From NCBI GenBank assembly GCA_016719755.1, contig JADJYM010000004.1, forward strand, positions 226,686 to 290,685: a DNA stretch of 64,000 bases, written 5' to 3'. This document shows, one piece after another, positions 23,646 to 31,807 of this stretch. The notes under the pieces were generated by a model. It was not told the DNA's origin and did no database searches. It saw nothing but the letters and a program-made list of their open reading frames with translations. Each line of letters begins with the position of its first letter. Within the stretch, counting starts at the first letter, position 1. Position numbers and translations under genes: made by a program. The stretch is from Novosphingobium sp. (GTDB taxonomy: Bacteria > Pseudomonadota > Alphaproteobacteria > Sphingomonadales > Sphingomonadaceae).

Positions 23646-25282
23646 GCCGCGAACAGCGCCTTGAGGCCGGGGGCCGAAGGCTTCATCGAGGGCGTGCGGG
23701 GGAAATCCTCCACCACCTTGAAATGGACCGGCACCTGATAGGCGATCAACCGCTCCTTGAGGAACGCCTTCAGCTCTTCCACATCGGGCGTTTCCGCCCC
23801 ATCACGCAGGATCAGCGCGGCGGCGGGCACTTCGCCCAGCCGCGCATCGGGCACGCCGATCACCGCCGCTTCGCGCACGGCGGGATGCTGGTGTAGCGCC
23901 TTGACCACGTCGTCGGGGTGGACCTTGAAGCCGCCTCGAATGATCGCGTTGTCAGCGCGGCCCCGGATGAACAGGAAGCCGTCGGCATCAAGCACCGCCC
24001 GGTCGGTGGTGCGCAGCCATGCCTCGCCCGCCAGCGGATAGTTCGAGCCCAGCTGGTCGCCCTTCAGCTCCAGCAGACCCTCCTCGCCGTGAGGAAGGAC
24101 CGCGCCGCTTTCGGGATCGACCACCCGGGCGGCGATGTTCGACTGGACCCGCCCCACCGCGCCGCGCTTGGCCTGCCAGTTCGCCTTGAAATCATCGAGC
24201 GTCCACCCGGCGATGGCCCCGGCAAATTCGGTCGCGCCGTAGTTGCCGAGAATCGGGATGCCGTATTTGTCCAGAAACGCATCGACCAGATCGGGCGACA
24301 GCGGCGCCGTGCCGGAAATCAGCGCGGACAGGCTGGAAAGGTCCGCCGGATCGACATCCGCCTCCAGCAGCATCCGCACCGCCGATGGCACCGCGCCCGC
24401 CACCCTGGGCCGATTGCGACGGATCGCCTCGACCCAGCCTGCGACCGTGAACTTTTCCAGCAGGCCGATCTTGCGCCCCGCCATCAGCGCGCCGATGCAG
24501 CCATAGATCCCGCCGATGTGGGTCAGCGGGTTGTTGACCATGGTCACGCCCGATCTCAGCCGGGGCTTTTCCGCATGGTCGCGGTTGCGCTCGTACTGGG
24601 CGAAGCCGGCGAAACTGGCATCGAAGGCGGCACGGGTCAGCGGCACGCGCTTGGGGCTGCCGGTAGTGCCGCTGGTCAGCATCTCGATCGCCACCCCGGG
24701 CGATGTGGCGGTGCTGCCGCGCGGCTTTTCGCAGCCGGGGAGCAGCCGCACGCCTTCCAGCCGCGCGCCGATCACCAGCACCGCAGTGCCCGCCTGCGCG
24801 AAGGCATCGGCGATGCCGGGGCGGGCGACGTCGCTCTCGTCAGCGATGATCGCGGGCAGGCCAAGGCCGGTGACATCGGCGAACAGCTTGTCGTCCGGCA
24901 GGATCGGGTTGAGCGAGACCAGGCAGCGGTCGGTCGACAGCACGGCGAGGATCGCGGCGATGTGCCCCGGGCGGTTGCGCAGCATGACACCGACGCGCGC
25001 TTCGGCGGGCAGGCCCATTTCATCCAATGCGGCTTCAATCGCGCGCACCACCCGCGCAAGCTCGCCCCAGGTGTAGTCACGCCCTTCGAAATCGATTTCC
25101 GCCGCGTTCGGATCGAGCGCCATGATCGCGCGCAGGTTTTCGGTAATCAGCCCGGGGGGGGGGGGGGGGGGGGGCGCCACCTCGGCCGGCTCCCCCAGCA
25201 CCGCCGGGGGGGTGGGGCCTGTCGCGCACGCGATCCGGCGGCGGGGGACAAGAGGGCCCCTCTCGGGCAATTGTGCAGACAT
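23642..25282 (-). CDS. Acyl-CoA ligase (AMP-forming), with a homopolymer in the 5' end
   Basis: 546 residues of ANL superfamily. LTSGTTGSPKRVPLT is the P-loop, NYGATEFAGA and RTTDRAVLDADGFLFIRGR are the adenylation core. The C-terminal catalytic Lys region reads FPRTPSMKPSAPGLKAL, an altered form of the usual T-SGKI-R. It would make the acyl-CoA that feeds this operon. The first 45 residues include a Pro run encoded by a 21-G tract (plus strand 25154-25174) and do not look like ligase sequence; the conserved fold starts about GLITENLRAIMALDP. The true start or the frame through the tract is therefore uncertain. AGGTGAG stands just before the ATG. Confidence 0.8.
   Translation of the reverse strand: MSAQLPERGPLVPRRRIACATGPTPPAVLGEPAEVAPPPPPPPGLITENLRAIMALDPNAAEIDFEGRDYTWGELARVVRAIEAALDEMGLPAEARVGVMLRNRPGHIAAILAVLSTDRCLVSLNPILPDDKLFADVTGLGLPAIIADESDVARPGIADAFAQAGTAVLVIGARLEGVRLLPGCEKPRGSTATSPGVAIEMLTSGTTGSPKRVPLTRAAFDASFAGFAQYERNRDHAEKPRLRSGVTMVNNPLTHIGGIYGCIGALMAGRKIGLLEKFTVAGWVEAIRRNRPRVAGAVPSAVRMLLEADVDPADLSSLSALISGTAPLSPDLVDAFLDKYGIPILGNYGATEFAGAIAGWTLDDFKANWQAKRGAVGRVQSNIAARVVDPESGAVLPHGEEGLLELKGDQLGSNYPLAGEAWLRTTDRAVLDADGFLFIRGRADNAIIRGGFKVHPDDVVKALHQHPAVREAAVIGVPDARLGEVPAAALILRDGAETPDVEELKAFLKERLIAYQVPVHFKVVEDFPRTPSMKPSAPGLKALFAA
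25154..25174. repeat. 21-G homopolymer inside the CoA ligase 5' region
   Basis: An uninterrupted run of 21 G (C on the coding strand) encodes consecutive Pro residues near codon 40 of the ligase. A second run of 7 G lies at 25206-25212. Such a tract would be prone to slippage in replication and to miscalling in sequencing. Confidence 0.9.
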
Positions 25283-25302
25283 ATCTCACCTAGTGCAATA
25301 TG
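25280..25302 (-). promoter_or_regulatory. Diverged operator-like or ribosome-site element at the ligase start
   Basis: On the minus strand this reads CACTAGGTGAGATATG around the ligase ATG, sharing AGGTGAGATATG with the right flank of operator site 1. It also has CATAT/ATATG ends. The AGGTGAG part may simply be the Shine-Dalgarno sequence, so operator function is doubtful. Confidence 0.3.
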
Positions 25303-25326
25303 TCTTTGACGGGAGACTGGCGAATG

Positions 25327-25890
25327 TCAGTCGATCAGCGATTGGAACGTCGCAGCCAGCCAGCGCCGGGTTTCATCGTCGATCCCGCCCGCGAAAGCCT
25401 CCAGCGGATAGAGGTCGCGGTAGACCGTGAAACCCGAGGCGAGCGCGGAGAAGCACGCGGCCTTGGCCGCGCCGCGCGCACCCCCGTACCATGCCGTCAG
25501 CGGCTCGATGAACACGTCCATCAGCAGGCGGTGGCTGATCGCCCGCGCGGTAGGATCGGCGCTGGCCAGCAGCATCATCGGCAGCGGATTGCGCTGGCCC
25601 GGCACAGTCGCGGTCAGGATCGCCACCACCGCCTCGCCAAAGGCTTCGCGCCGCAGCGTGGTGATCGTGCGCGCGTCGAGCAGGTCGGCCAGCGCGGCTT
25701 CGTAGAGCTTTTCCTTTGATCCGAAATAGCGGCTGACCAGCGCCGGGTTGGCCCCGGCTGCCGCCGTGATCTCGCGCAGGCCGGTATCGAGGTAGCCGGT
25801 GCGCGAAAATGCCTCCTGCGCGGCGGCAAGGATCGCGGCACGCGTGCGCTGGGCATCGCGCACGGGCTTGAGGACAGCGGATTCAGCCAT
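25327..25890 (-). CDS. TetR-family transcriptional regulator
   Basis: 187 residues. The N-terminal helix-turn-helix is complete (RAAILAAAQEAFSRTGYLDT, then ITAAAGANPALVSRYFGSKE). The C-terminal part (LPMMLLASADPTARAISHRLL) is a helical ligand domain. It is divergent from the P450-ALDH-SDR operon, with a good TetR-type palindrome at 25902-25917 in the gap. It is therefore probably the local repressor of that operon and of itself (inference). Confidence 0.85.
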   Translation of the reverse strand: MAESAVLKPVRDAQRTRAAILAAAQEAFSRTGYLDTGLREITAAAGANPALVSRYFGSKEKLYEAALADLLDARTITTLRREAFGEAVVAILTATVPGQRNPLPMMLLASADPTARAISHRLLMDVFIEPLTAWYGGARGAAKAACFSALASGFTVYRDLYPLEAFAGGIDDETRRWLAATFQSLID

Positions 25891-25901
25891 TGACAGGATA
25901 T

Positions 25902-25917
25902 GTAAACCACCGTTTAC
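25902..25917. promoter_or_regulatory. Palindromic operator GTAAAC-N4-GTTTAC
   Basis: A perfect 6-bp inverted repeat (GTAAAC, spacer CACC, GTTTAC) lies between the divergent TetR and P450 genes, 12 bases from the TetR start. It fits a TetR-dimer operator. Confidence 0.65.
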
Positions 25918-25956
25918 TTAAGGGCAATAGCAACCTTGGGAGAGGAGCGCGATTCG

Positions 25957-27150
25957 ATGGCGACATCAGCGCCCGAGCGCCGGCGCGAGCCGGTGTATGA
26001 ATTCGACTATGTCAGCGACCCGGCAATCATCGCCGATGTTCACGAAGCCTACTGGCAACTGAAGCAGAAGGCCCCGCCGGTGTTCTGGACATCGGCCCAT
26101 GGCGGCCACTGGGTGGTAACCAGCGCCGATGCCGCGATCGAGGTGCTGCGCCATCCCGACCGCTTTTCCAGCCGGTTCCTGTCGATCCCGCCCAACCCCC
26201 AGCAGCCGCGCATGATCCCGGAATCGCTCGATCCGCCGGAACACCGCCCCTATCGCCAGCTGCTGCGCCCCTATTTCGAAAGCAAGGCGATCGAGCCGCT
26301 GGAACCGCGCATCCGCGAATGGGCGGAGCAGCTGATCGATGGCGTTGCGGCGCAGGGCGAATGCGAATTCGTCGATGCGCTGGGTTCGCGATTCCCGGTC
26401 TCGGTGTTCATGGAACTGTTCGGCTTTCCGCTGGAGCAGTTCGATTTCTTCCGCGCCACGGTGGTCGAATACTTCAACGCCCAGGTGGCGATGGAACGGC
26501 GCATGGAACTGACCATGCAGATCCTTGGCACACTCAATGCGCTGCTCGAAGCGCGCCGGGCCGAACCGCAGGACGATCTGGTATCGAAGCTGATCGCCGC
26601 CGAATTCGAAGGCCGCCAGCTTGACCATGAGGAGCTGATGTCGATCTGCTTCCTGATGTTCCTGGCCGGGCTGGATACGGTGGTCAACGCGCTGAGCTTC
26701 GGGATGCGCCACCTTGCCCATGACGAGGCGCTGCGCACCCGGATGATCGAGGATCCGGCTTCGATTCCCGGCATCGTTGACGAACTGATGCGCCGCTACA
26801 CCTTCGTTTCCACCCCGCGCTACATCACGCAGGACACCGAGATCGCCGGGACCAAAGTCTACGAAGGCGATTCGGTGCTGGTGCCGCTGCACATGGTCGG
26901 CTGGGACGAGAAGCTGACCGAATGTCCGGCAGAGGTCCGGCTGGACCGCCCGCACTGCCGCCACGCGGGGTTCGGATCGGGCGTCCACACGTGCCTGGGC
27001 ATCCACCTCGCACGGCTGGAAATGACCGTGTTCTATGAAACCTGGGCCAGGAAGATCGGCCATTTCCGCACCAGCGCGGACCAGCACCTCGTCTATCGCG
27101 GCGGCTCGGTCCAGGCGCTCGAAGCCCTGCATCTCGAATGGAATACCTGA
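25957..27150 (+). CDS. Cytochrome P450
   Basis: About 397 residues, soluble bacterial P450 size. The I-helix reads LAGLDTVVNAL (Val after Thr where T/S is more usual), the ExxR is ELMRR and the heme loop is GFGSGVHTCLGIHLAR with the ligand Cys. Proximal Arg residues in HPDRFSS and PPEHRPYRQLL are typical of bacterial CYPs. The ATG at 25957 follows GAGAGGAG. P450s hydroxylate C-H bonds; the downstream aldehyde dehydrogenase and SDR would oxidise the resulting alcohol and aldehyde. No ferredoxin gene is adjacent, so electrons must come from elsewhere. Confidence 0.9.
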   Translation: MATSAPERRREPVYEFDYVSDPAIIADVHEAYWQLKQKAPPVFWTSAHGGHWVVTSADAAIEVLRHPDRFSSRFLSIPPNPQQPRMIPESLDPPEHRPYRQLLRPYFESKAIEPLEPRIREWAEQLIDGVAAQGECEFVDALGSRFPVSVFMELFGFPLEQFDFFRATVVEYFNAQVAMERRMELTMQILGTLNALLEARRAEPQDDLVSKLIAAEFEGRQLDHEELMSICFLMFLAGLDTVVNALSFGMRHLAHDEALRTRMIEDPASIPGIVDELMRRYTFVSTPRYITQDTEIAGTKVYEGDSVLVPLHMVGWDEKLTECPAEVRLDRPHCRHAGFGSGVHTCLGIHLARLEMTVFYETWARKIGHFRTSADQHLVYRGGSVQALEALHLEWNT

Positions 27151-27162
27151 GGAGACACCCTG

Positions 27163-28635
27163 ATGTCCGACATCCCCACCGTCCACCTGCACATCGGCCA
27201 TGAAACCCGCACCACCGGTTCGGGCGGCACGCGCACCCACATCCACCCCGTGACCGGCGAAGCGCTGGCCCAAGTGCCGCTGGCTGGCCCCGCCGAAGTT
27301 GCCGAAGCCGTCGCCCGCGCCGAAGCGGCGCGCGAAGGCTGGCGCCGCACCTCGCCTGAAGCGCGCGGGGCGATCCTCTACAAGCTGGCCGATCTGCTGA
27401 TGCAGAACCAGAAGGAGTTTGGCCGGATGGCCGCGCTGGATGGCGGCACCCCGCTGATGCAGGGCGAACGCGGGGTCGAAACCGCGGTCAGCTGGATGCG
27501 CTATTACGCGGGCTGGTGCGACAAGCTGACCGGCGACCTGATGAGCACGTTCGACACGCGCGGCGAGTTTTCCTACTCGGTGCCAGAACCCATCGGCACG
27601 GTCGGGATCATCAACACCTGGAACGGCCCGCTGATCGGCATGGGGATGAAGGTTTCCCCGGCGCTGGCGGCAGGCAACTGCGTAATCCTGAAGCCCGCCG
27701 AAATCACGCCCTTCGCGCCAGAACTGTTCGCGCGGTGCTGCAAGGAAGCGGGCATTCCCGACGGCGTCATTTCGGTGCTGCCGGGCACGGGCGAGGCGGG
27801 CGACGCGATCGTTCGCCATCCGCGCGTGCGCAAGATCAGCTTCACCGGCGGGCCGATCACCGCGCGCAAGATCCTCACCGCGGCGGCCGAGCAGATCAAG
27901 CCGAGCGTGATGGAACTGGGCGGCAAGTCTGCCAGCCTGGTCTTCCCGGACTGCGACCTTGATGCCGCCGCCGAGCGCGCAGTGTTCTGGACCATCGGCT
28001 GCCTTGCGGGCCAGGGCTGCGCGCTTCCCACCCGTCAGCTGGTCCACGCCGACATCTATGACGAATTCGTCGCCAAGATGGTCGAGATCGCCAAACTGTT
28101 CAAGGTTGGCGACCCGATGGAGCCGGGCGTGATGGTTGGCCCGGTGATCAGCGCCGCCGCCGTCGAACGCATCACCGGGATGTTCGACCGCGCCACCGCC
28201 GACAACGCCTGCAAATTCCTGATCGGCGGCAAGCGCGCGGGCGGGGATCTGGCCAAGGGCAACTTCATCGAGCCGACGATCATGGTCGACGTGAACCCCG
28301 ACCATGAAATCGCCCAGGTCGAAATCTTCGGACCCGCCGTGGCGATCATCAGGTTCGAGACCGAGGACGAGGCGGTCGCCATTGCCAACAACAGCGAATA
28401 CGGCCTGGCCGCCTATATCCAGTCGAACGACATCCAGCGCGTCCACCGCCTGGCCGAACGGCTCAACGCGGGCGGCGTCTATGTCAACGGCGGCTTCCAG
28501 ATCAATTCGCACACGCCCTTTGGCGGAGTGGGCATTTCCGGCTTCGGCAAGGAAGGCGGCAAGGCCGGGATCGACGAATTCCTCCACTACAAGACCGTCA
28601 CGGTCGGGGTCGGCGCGCCGATCTTCCCCAAGTAA
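27163..28635 (+). CDS. Aldehyde dehydrogenase (NAD(P)-dependent)
   Basis: 490 residues, normal for the ALDH superfamily. NTWNGPLIGMGMKVSPALAAG and FTGGPITARKIL form the cofactor domain. The catalytic Glu is in MELGGKSASLVF (about 253) and the nucleophilic Cys in GQGCALPTRQLV (about 288). It oxidises an aldehyde to an acid. It starts 12 bases after the P450 and is followed 13 bases later by an SDR, forming an oxidation cassette alcohol to aldehyde to acid. Confidence 0.9.
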   Translation: MSDIPTVHLHIGHETRTTGSGGTRTHIHPVTGEALAQVPLAGPAEVAEAVARAEAAREGWRRTSPEARGAILYKLADLLMQNQKEFGRMAALDGGTPLMQGERGVETAVSWMRYYAGWCDKLTGDLMSTFDTRGEFSYSVPEPIGTVGIINTWNGPLIGMGMKVSPALAAGNCVILKPAEITPFAPELFARCCKEAGIPDGVISVLPGTGEAGDAIVRHPRVRKISFTGGPITARKILTAAAEQIKPSVMELGGKSASLVFPDCDLDAAAERAVFWTIGCLAGQGCALPTRQLVHADIYDEFVAKMVEIAKLFKVGDPMEPGVMVGPVISAAAVERITGMFDRATADNACKFLIGGKRAGGDLAKGNFIEPTIMVDVNPDHEIAQVEIFGPAVAIIRFETEDEAVAIANNSEYGLAAYIQSNDIQRVHRLAERLNAGGVYVNGGFQINSHTPFGGVGISGFGKEGGKAGIDEFLHYKTVTVGVGAPIFPK

Positions 28636-28648
28636 GGAGCGCAGAAAC

Positions 28649-29437
28649 ATGGCTGATTTCAGCAACAACGAGTTCCGCCTCGATGGCAAGGTGGCGATCG
28701 TCACCGGCGCGGGCGGGCGCGGCAATTCGATCGGGCGGGCCTATGCGGTGGCGCTCGCCAATGCGGGTGCCAGCGTGGTTGTCGCCGACCTCAATGGCGA
28801 GGGCGCGCAGAAGGTGGCGGACGAGATCGCCGCGCTGGGCCACAAGGCGGTGGCCGTGCAGGTCGACATCACCGACACCGCCTCGGTCGAGGCAATGGCG
28901 GCGGCCGCCAAGGCGGCGTTCGGCGGGATCGACATCCTGGTCAACAACGCCGCGCTGATGGTCGAGATCGTCGACAAGCCGCTGATGCAGACCGACCGCG
29001 CCCGTTTCGACAAGGGCATGGCGGTGAATGTCTGGGGCGCGATCAACTGTGCGCAAGTCGTCGCCCCGTTCATGGCGGAGCGCGGCGGCGGGTCCATCGT
29101 CAACCAGGTTTCAGCCGGGGCTTACCCCGCGCAGTCCTATTACGGCGTCACCAAGATCGCGCTGCACGGCGCGACCACCACGCTGGCGACGGAGCTTGGC
29201 AAGCAGAACATCCGCGTCAACGCCATCGGCCCGGGCATGACCAAGACCGACGCCGGCCTTGCCCTGACGCCGGAAGACAGCCCGCTGGTTCAGGCCATCT
29301 CCTCGCGCACCCCGATCCAGCTGCGCGACACGCCTGACGCGCTGTGCGGCGCGCTGCTGCTGCTGGTGTCGGAAGCCGGGCGCTGGATGACGGGGCAGGT
29401 GCTCAACGTCGATGGCGGCTGGGTGATGCGCGGCTGA
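28649..29437 (+). CDS. SDR oxidoreductase
   Basis: 262 residues, ATG at 28649 after AAGGAGCGCAGAAAC. IVTGAGGRGNSIGRAYAVAL is a slightly expanded cofactor loop, VNQVSAGAYPAQSYYGVTK gives Ser, Tyr and Lys, and TGQVLNVDGGWVM ends the fold. It is last in the P450-ALDH-SDR operon and probably oxidises the P450-generated alcohol (inference). A strong terminator follows at 29539. Confidence 0.85.
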   Translation: MADFSNNEFRLDGKVAIVTGAGGRGNSIGRAYAVALANAGASVVVADLNGEGAQKVADEIAALGHKAVAVQVDITDTASVEAMAAAAKAAFGGIDILVNNAALMVEIVDKPLMQTDRARFDKGMAVNVWGAINCAQVVAPFMAERGGGSIVNQVSAGAYPAQSYYGVTKIALHGATTTLATELGKQNIRVNAIGPGMTKTDAGLALTPEDSPLVQAISSRTPIQLRDTPDALCGALLLLVSEAGRWMTGQVLNVDGGWVMRG

Positions 29438-29453
29438 GCGCCCACTGAATGCT

Positions 29454-29471
29454 CTCCCCCTCAAGGGGGAG
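29454..29471. repeat. Perfect GC hairpin in an intergenic spacer
   Basis: CTCCCCC, loop TCAA, GGGGGAG. It lies 17 bases after the SDR stop. The whole spacer 29438-29581 is C- and G-run-rich and resembles the intergenic hairpin arrays common in sphingomonads. Confidence 0.5.
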
Positions 29472-29538
29472 GGTCGGGTGGGTGTGTTCGGAGCGAGCGT
29501 CCAGTCCCCCACGGGACAGTCCAATCCCCCCACCCCAA

Positions 29539-29564
29539 CCCCTCCCCGCCGGGGAGGGGCTTTT
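29539..29564 (+). terminator. Strong rho-independent terminator
   Basis: CCCCTCCCC, loop GCC, GGGGAGGGG, then CTTTT. It ends the P450-ALDH-SDR operon between convergent genes. Confidence 0.75.
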
Positions 29565-29581
29565 CTGTGCCTGCGTGCGGC

Positions 29582-29761
29582 TCAATCCTCGTCCAGCATG
29601 AAGTCCGCCTTGGCTGCGGCGCATTCCGGGCAGACCCAGTCGTCGGGCACGTCGTCCCACAGGGTGCCCGGCGCGATGCCCTCGTCGGGCCAGCCGAGCG
29701 CCTCGTCATAGACGGTGCCGCAGTAGAAGCAGATGAAGCGGCGGGTGCCGGGCTCGCTCAT
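29582..29761 (-). CDS. Rubredoxin
   Basis: 59 residues. The two iron-binding knuckles are CFYCG and CPECA, with the aromatic/acidic core of rubredoxins between them ([22 protein letters not shown]). The ATG at 29761 overlaps the P450 stop as ATGA, so it is coupled to the P450. Rubredoxins carry one electron through an Fe(Cys)4 centre and normally serve alkane hydroxylases. Here it is the only small redox protein next to a P450 and may be its electron donor (inference). No reductase gene is adjacent. Confidence 0.9.
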   Translation of the reverse strand: MSEPGTRRFICFYCGTVYDEALGWPDEGIAPGTLWDDVPDDWVCPECAAAKADFMLDED

Positions 29762-30978
29762 TTGACGCTCTTCGGGTCCCAGACCAGTTCGAGCTGGGTC
29801 AGCGTCGCCACCGAACGCGCGCTGACGCGGGGGTTGGTGCCCGGCTTCACCTGGAAGTCGGGAATCCGCTTGAGCCATTCCTCAAGGAAAATCCTGAGTT
29901 CGGTGCGGGCGAGGACGGAGCCCACGCAGCGGTGGACTCCCCCGCCGAAAGTGGAATTGGCCCCGGGCTTCACCCGGGCAAAATCGACGTTCAGCGGATC
30001 GGCGAACTTGGTTTCATCGAGCCCGTCCATCGGAGTGGGCACCATCACCATGTCGCCGGGCCGCATCGTCACCCCGCCCATCTCGACCGCGGCCTTCACT
30101 TCGCGGGCGAGGATCGCGATCGGAAAGCGCCGCAGCAGTTCCTCGTTGGCATTGGCGATGAGCTCAGGATTTTCCACCAGCTGGCGGCGATGGTCGGGGT
30201 GGGTGGCAAGGAACTGGGCGTAGAAGCCCAGCGTCGAGGCGACCGTATCGAGCCCGCCCAGCAGCAGCAGCAGGATCATGCCGGTCAGCGGAAAGTCCTC
30301 GATCGGCTTGCCCTCGATCTCGGCCTTGACGATGGTCGAGATCAGGTCGCTCCCCGGATTGGCGCGGCGCTCGGCCACCTTGGCCATGCCATAGGCCATC
30401 AGCTTGCCCCCGGCCTCGTTGCGCTCGGCCTCGCTCGCGCCGCGCATCGCGGTTTCGGCAACTTCGGTCAGATAGGGCCGGTCGGACGCCGGCAAGCCGA
30501 CGATTTCCATGAAGATCGCGATTGGCAGGTGCTGGGCGAACTGGCCGATGAATTCGCAGTGGCCATCGTGCTTGAAGCCGTCGATAAGCTCGATCGAAAG
30601 CTCGCGCGCGCGCTCGCCCAGCTTGCCCACGGCCTTGGGCGAAAGCGCGGCCTGGAGCAGCGCGCGGTAAGGTGCGTGGTGCGGCGGATCGAGCTGGAGC
30701 GGCACCAGTGGCGGGCGGCCATCGTCCACCGCGCCGACCATGATCCGGCGCGAGGAAAAATGATCGCTGTCGGCCAGCACCTTGGCGACATCGGTGTGGT
30801 TCTTGACGATCCAGTGCCCGCCGTTGCGCGGGGTCCACAGCACTTCGGCCGGATTGCTCTGGAAGATCCGGCGCATCGAGCCTTGATAGTCGAGCCCTTC
30901 GACCGGGAAATCGTAAAGGTCGAAGTCGATCACCCGCTCCGGCGGCACGGTCGCGGGGGCGGCAAGAGTATCGGTCAT
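29758..30978 (-). CDS. Cytochrome P450
   Basis: 406 residues. The I-helix reads [14 protein letters not shown], the ExxR is ELLRR, and the heme loop is [19 protein letters not shown] with the ligand Cys. Compared with the P450 at 25957 it is clearly paralogous but divergent. The ATG overlaps the TetR stop (30975-30978) and its stop overlaps the rubredoxin ATG, giving the tightly coupled operon TetR-P450-rubredoxin. The substrate is not predictable. Confidence 0.9.
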   Translation of the reverse strand: MTDTLAAPATVPPERVIDFDLYDFPVEGLDYQGSMRRIFQSNPAEVLWTPRNGGHWIVKNHTDVAKVLADSDHFSSRRIMVGAVDDGRPPLVPLQLDPPHHAPYRALLQAALSPKAVGKLGERARELSIELIDGFKHDGHCEFIGQFAQHLPIAIFMEIVGLPASDRPYLTEVAETAMRGASEAERNEAGGKLMAYGMAKVAERRANPGSDLISTIVKAEIEGKPIEDFPLTGMILLLLLGGLDTVASTLGFYAQFLATHPDHRRQLVENPELIANANEELLRRFPIAILAREVKAAVEMGGVTMRPGDMVMVPTPMDGLDETKFADPLNVDFARVKPGANSTFGGGVHRCVGSVLARTELRIFLEEWLKRIPDFQVKPGTNPRVSARSVATLTQLELVWDPKSVK

Positions 30979-31760
30979 GCGGGGTTCTCCTCTCCAGCCG
31001 CAGATGCGCGGCCTGTTCCCAACAGTTCGGTGATGATGGCGACCAGCCGTTCGCCAGCGGTCTGGTCCGTCGGGGCGATCCCCAGCCGGGCCTCGGCGAT
31101 CAGCTGCGGACTGAACGATTGCAGCGCCTTGCCCAGCACCGTGGCGGACACGCGGCTGGTGCCGGCGCGGGCGATAAACGCCTCGCCCAGGCGCAGCGTG
31201 CGCGCCTCAAGCTCCTGCGTGAAGGCGCGGTAGCGCGGGGCGAAGTCGGGATTGCGCAGCGCCTCGATCTGCAATTCGGTGGCGAACAGCGCGTCTTCGG
31301 CGCTGCGGGCAAAGGCATCGAAGCGTTCGCGCAGCGCGGGGAGGACATCCTCCAGCGTGCCGGGCGTATCCAGCAGCGCCTGCCATGCCTCGATCTCGCG
31401 CCGCTGGTGTTCGCCCAGCAGTTCCAGCAGCAGGTCATGCTTGCCCGCATAGTTGGCATAGAACGCCCCGCGCGAAAATCCGGCGCTTTCGCTGATCCGG
31501 TCGATCGAGGCCGCCGCGATACCGCGCCGCGCGAATTCCGCCCGCGCCGCGCTGCGCAGCCGTGCACGGGTCAGGGCCTGACTGTCCTTGCGGTTGGTGG
31601 GGCCTTGCGGTTGGTTGGGGCCTTGCGGTTGGTTGGGGCCTTGCGGTTGGTTCGCGGCATTGGCGGCTCGAATCCAGATACAGTTGTGTATCCGGATAAG
31701 CCCGATCCCGCCGCCACACGCCTTGATCCAGGTCAATGTTTGGAATTGACGCCTCGTCAA
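30975..31760 (-). CDS. TetR-family regulator with uncertain start and repetitive N-terminus
   Basis: The TetR helix-turn-helix is clear (ARLRSAARAEFARRGIAAAS, then ISESAGFSRGAFYANYAGKHDLL), followed by a helical domain. No ATG or GTG occurs in frame upstream of it. The only starts are TTG at 31760, which lies inside a palindromic operator, and TTG at 31736. The region between holds a 26-bp palindrome and 17/18-bp tandem repeats coding QPQGPN units. The start is therefore unresolved. It is first in the TetR-P450-rubredoxin operon and divergent from the amidohydrolase operon, and probably binds the TGACG-N3-CGTCA sites. Confidence 0.7.
   Translation of the reverse strand: MTRRQFQTLTWIKACGGGIGLIRIHNCIWIRAANAANQPQGPNQPQGPNQPQGPTNRKDSQALTRARLRSAARAEFARRGIAAASIDRISESAGFSRGAFYANYAGKHDLLLELLGEHQRREIEAWQALLDTPGTLEDVLPALRERFDAFARSAEDALFATELQIEALRNPDFAPRYRAFTQELEARTLRLGEAFIARAGTSRVSATVLGKALQSFSPQLIAEARLGIAPTDQTAGERLVAIITELLGTGRASAAGEENPA
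31586..31652. repeat. Tandem repeat, 3.7 copies of a 17/18-bp unit
   Basis: Units of CCTTGCGGTTGGTTGGGG at 31603, 31621 and 31639 (partial), and a 17-base copy at 31586 that lacks one T. The one-base difference shifts the reading frame of the repeat peptide (QPQGPN becomes TNRK) just before the TetR DNA-binding domain. Confidence 0.85.
31672..31697. promoter_or_regulatory. 26-bp near-perfect palindrome upstream of the TetR domain
   Basis: ATCC-A-GATACA, centre GTTG, TGTATC-C-GGAT pairs at all but one arm position. It is a plausible regulator site; if it is an operator, the TetR coding start must lie downstream of it or the site is inside the coding region. Confidence 0.5.
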
Positions 31761-31762
31761 TT
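31744..31762. promoter_or_regulatory. Operator palindrome A: AATTGACG-N3-CGTCAATT
   Basis: A perfect 8-bp inverted repeat with spacer CCT in the divergent region between the TetR-P450-rubredoxin operon and the amidohydrolase operon. It is the best copy of a motif found four times in this region. Confidence 0.7.
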
Positions 31763-31807
31763 ATGCGGGAGGCAGATACCAACAACGACAAGAGAGGATC
31801 CGGCCCC

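Noticed and set aside
25966-28725. A 919-residue open frame on the minus strand
   Set aside because: Antisense to the P450 and aldehyde dehydrogenase; composition is typical of a shadow frame.
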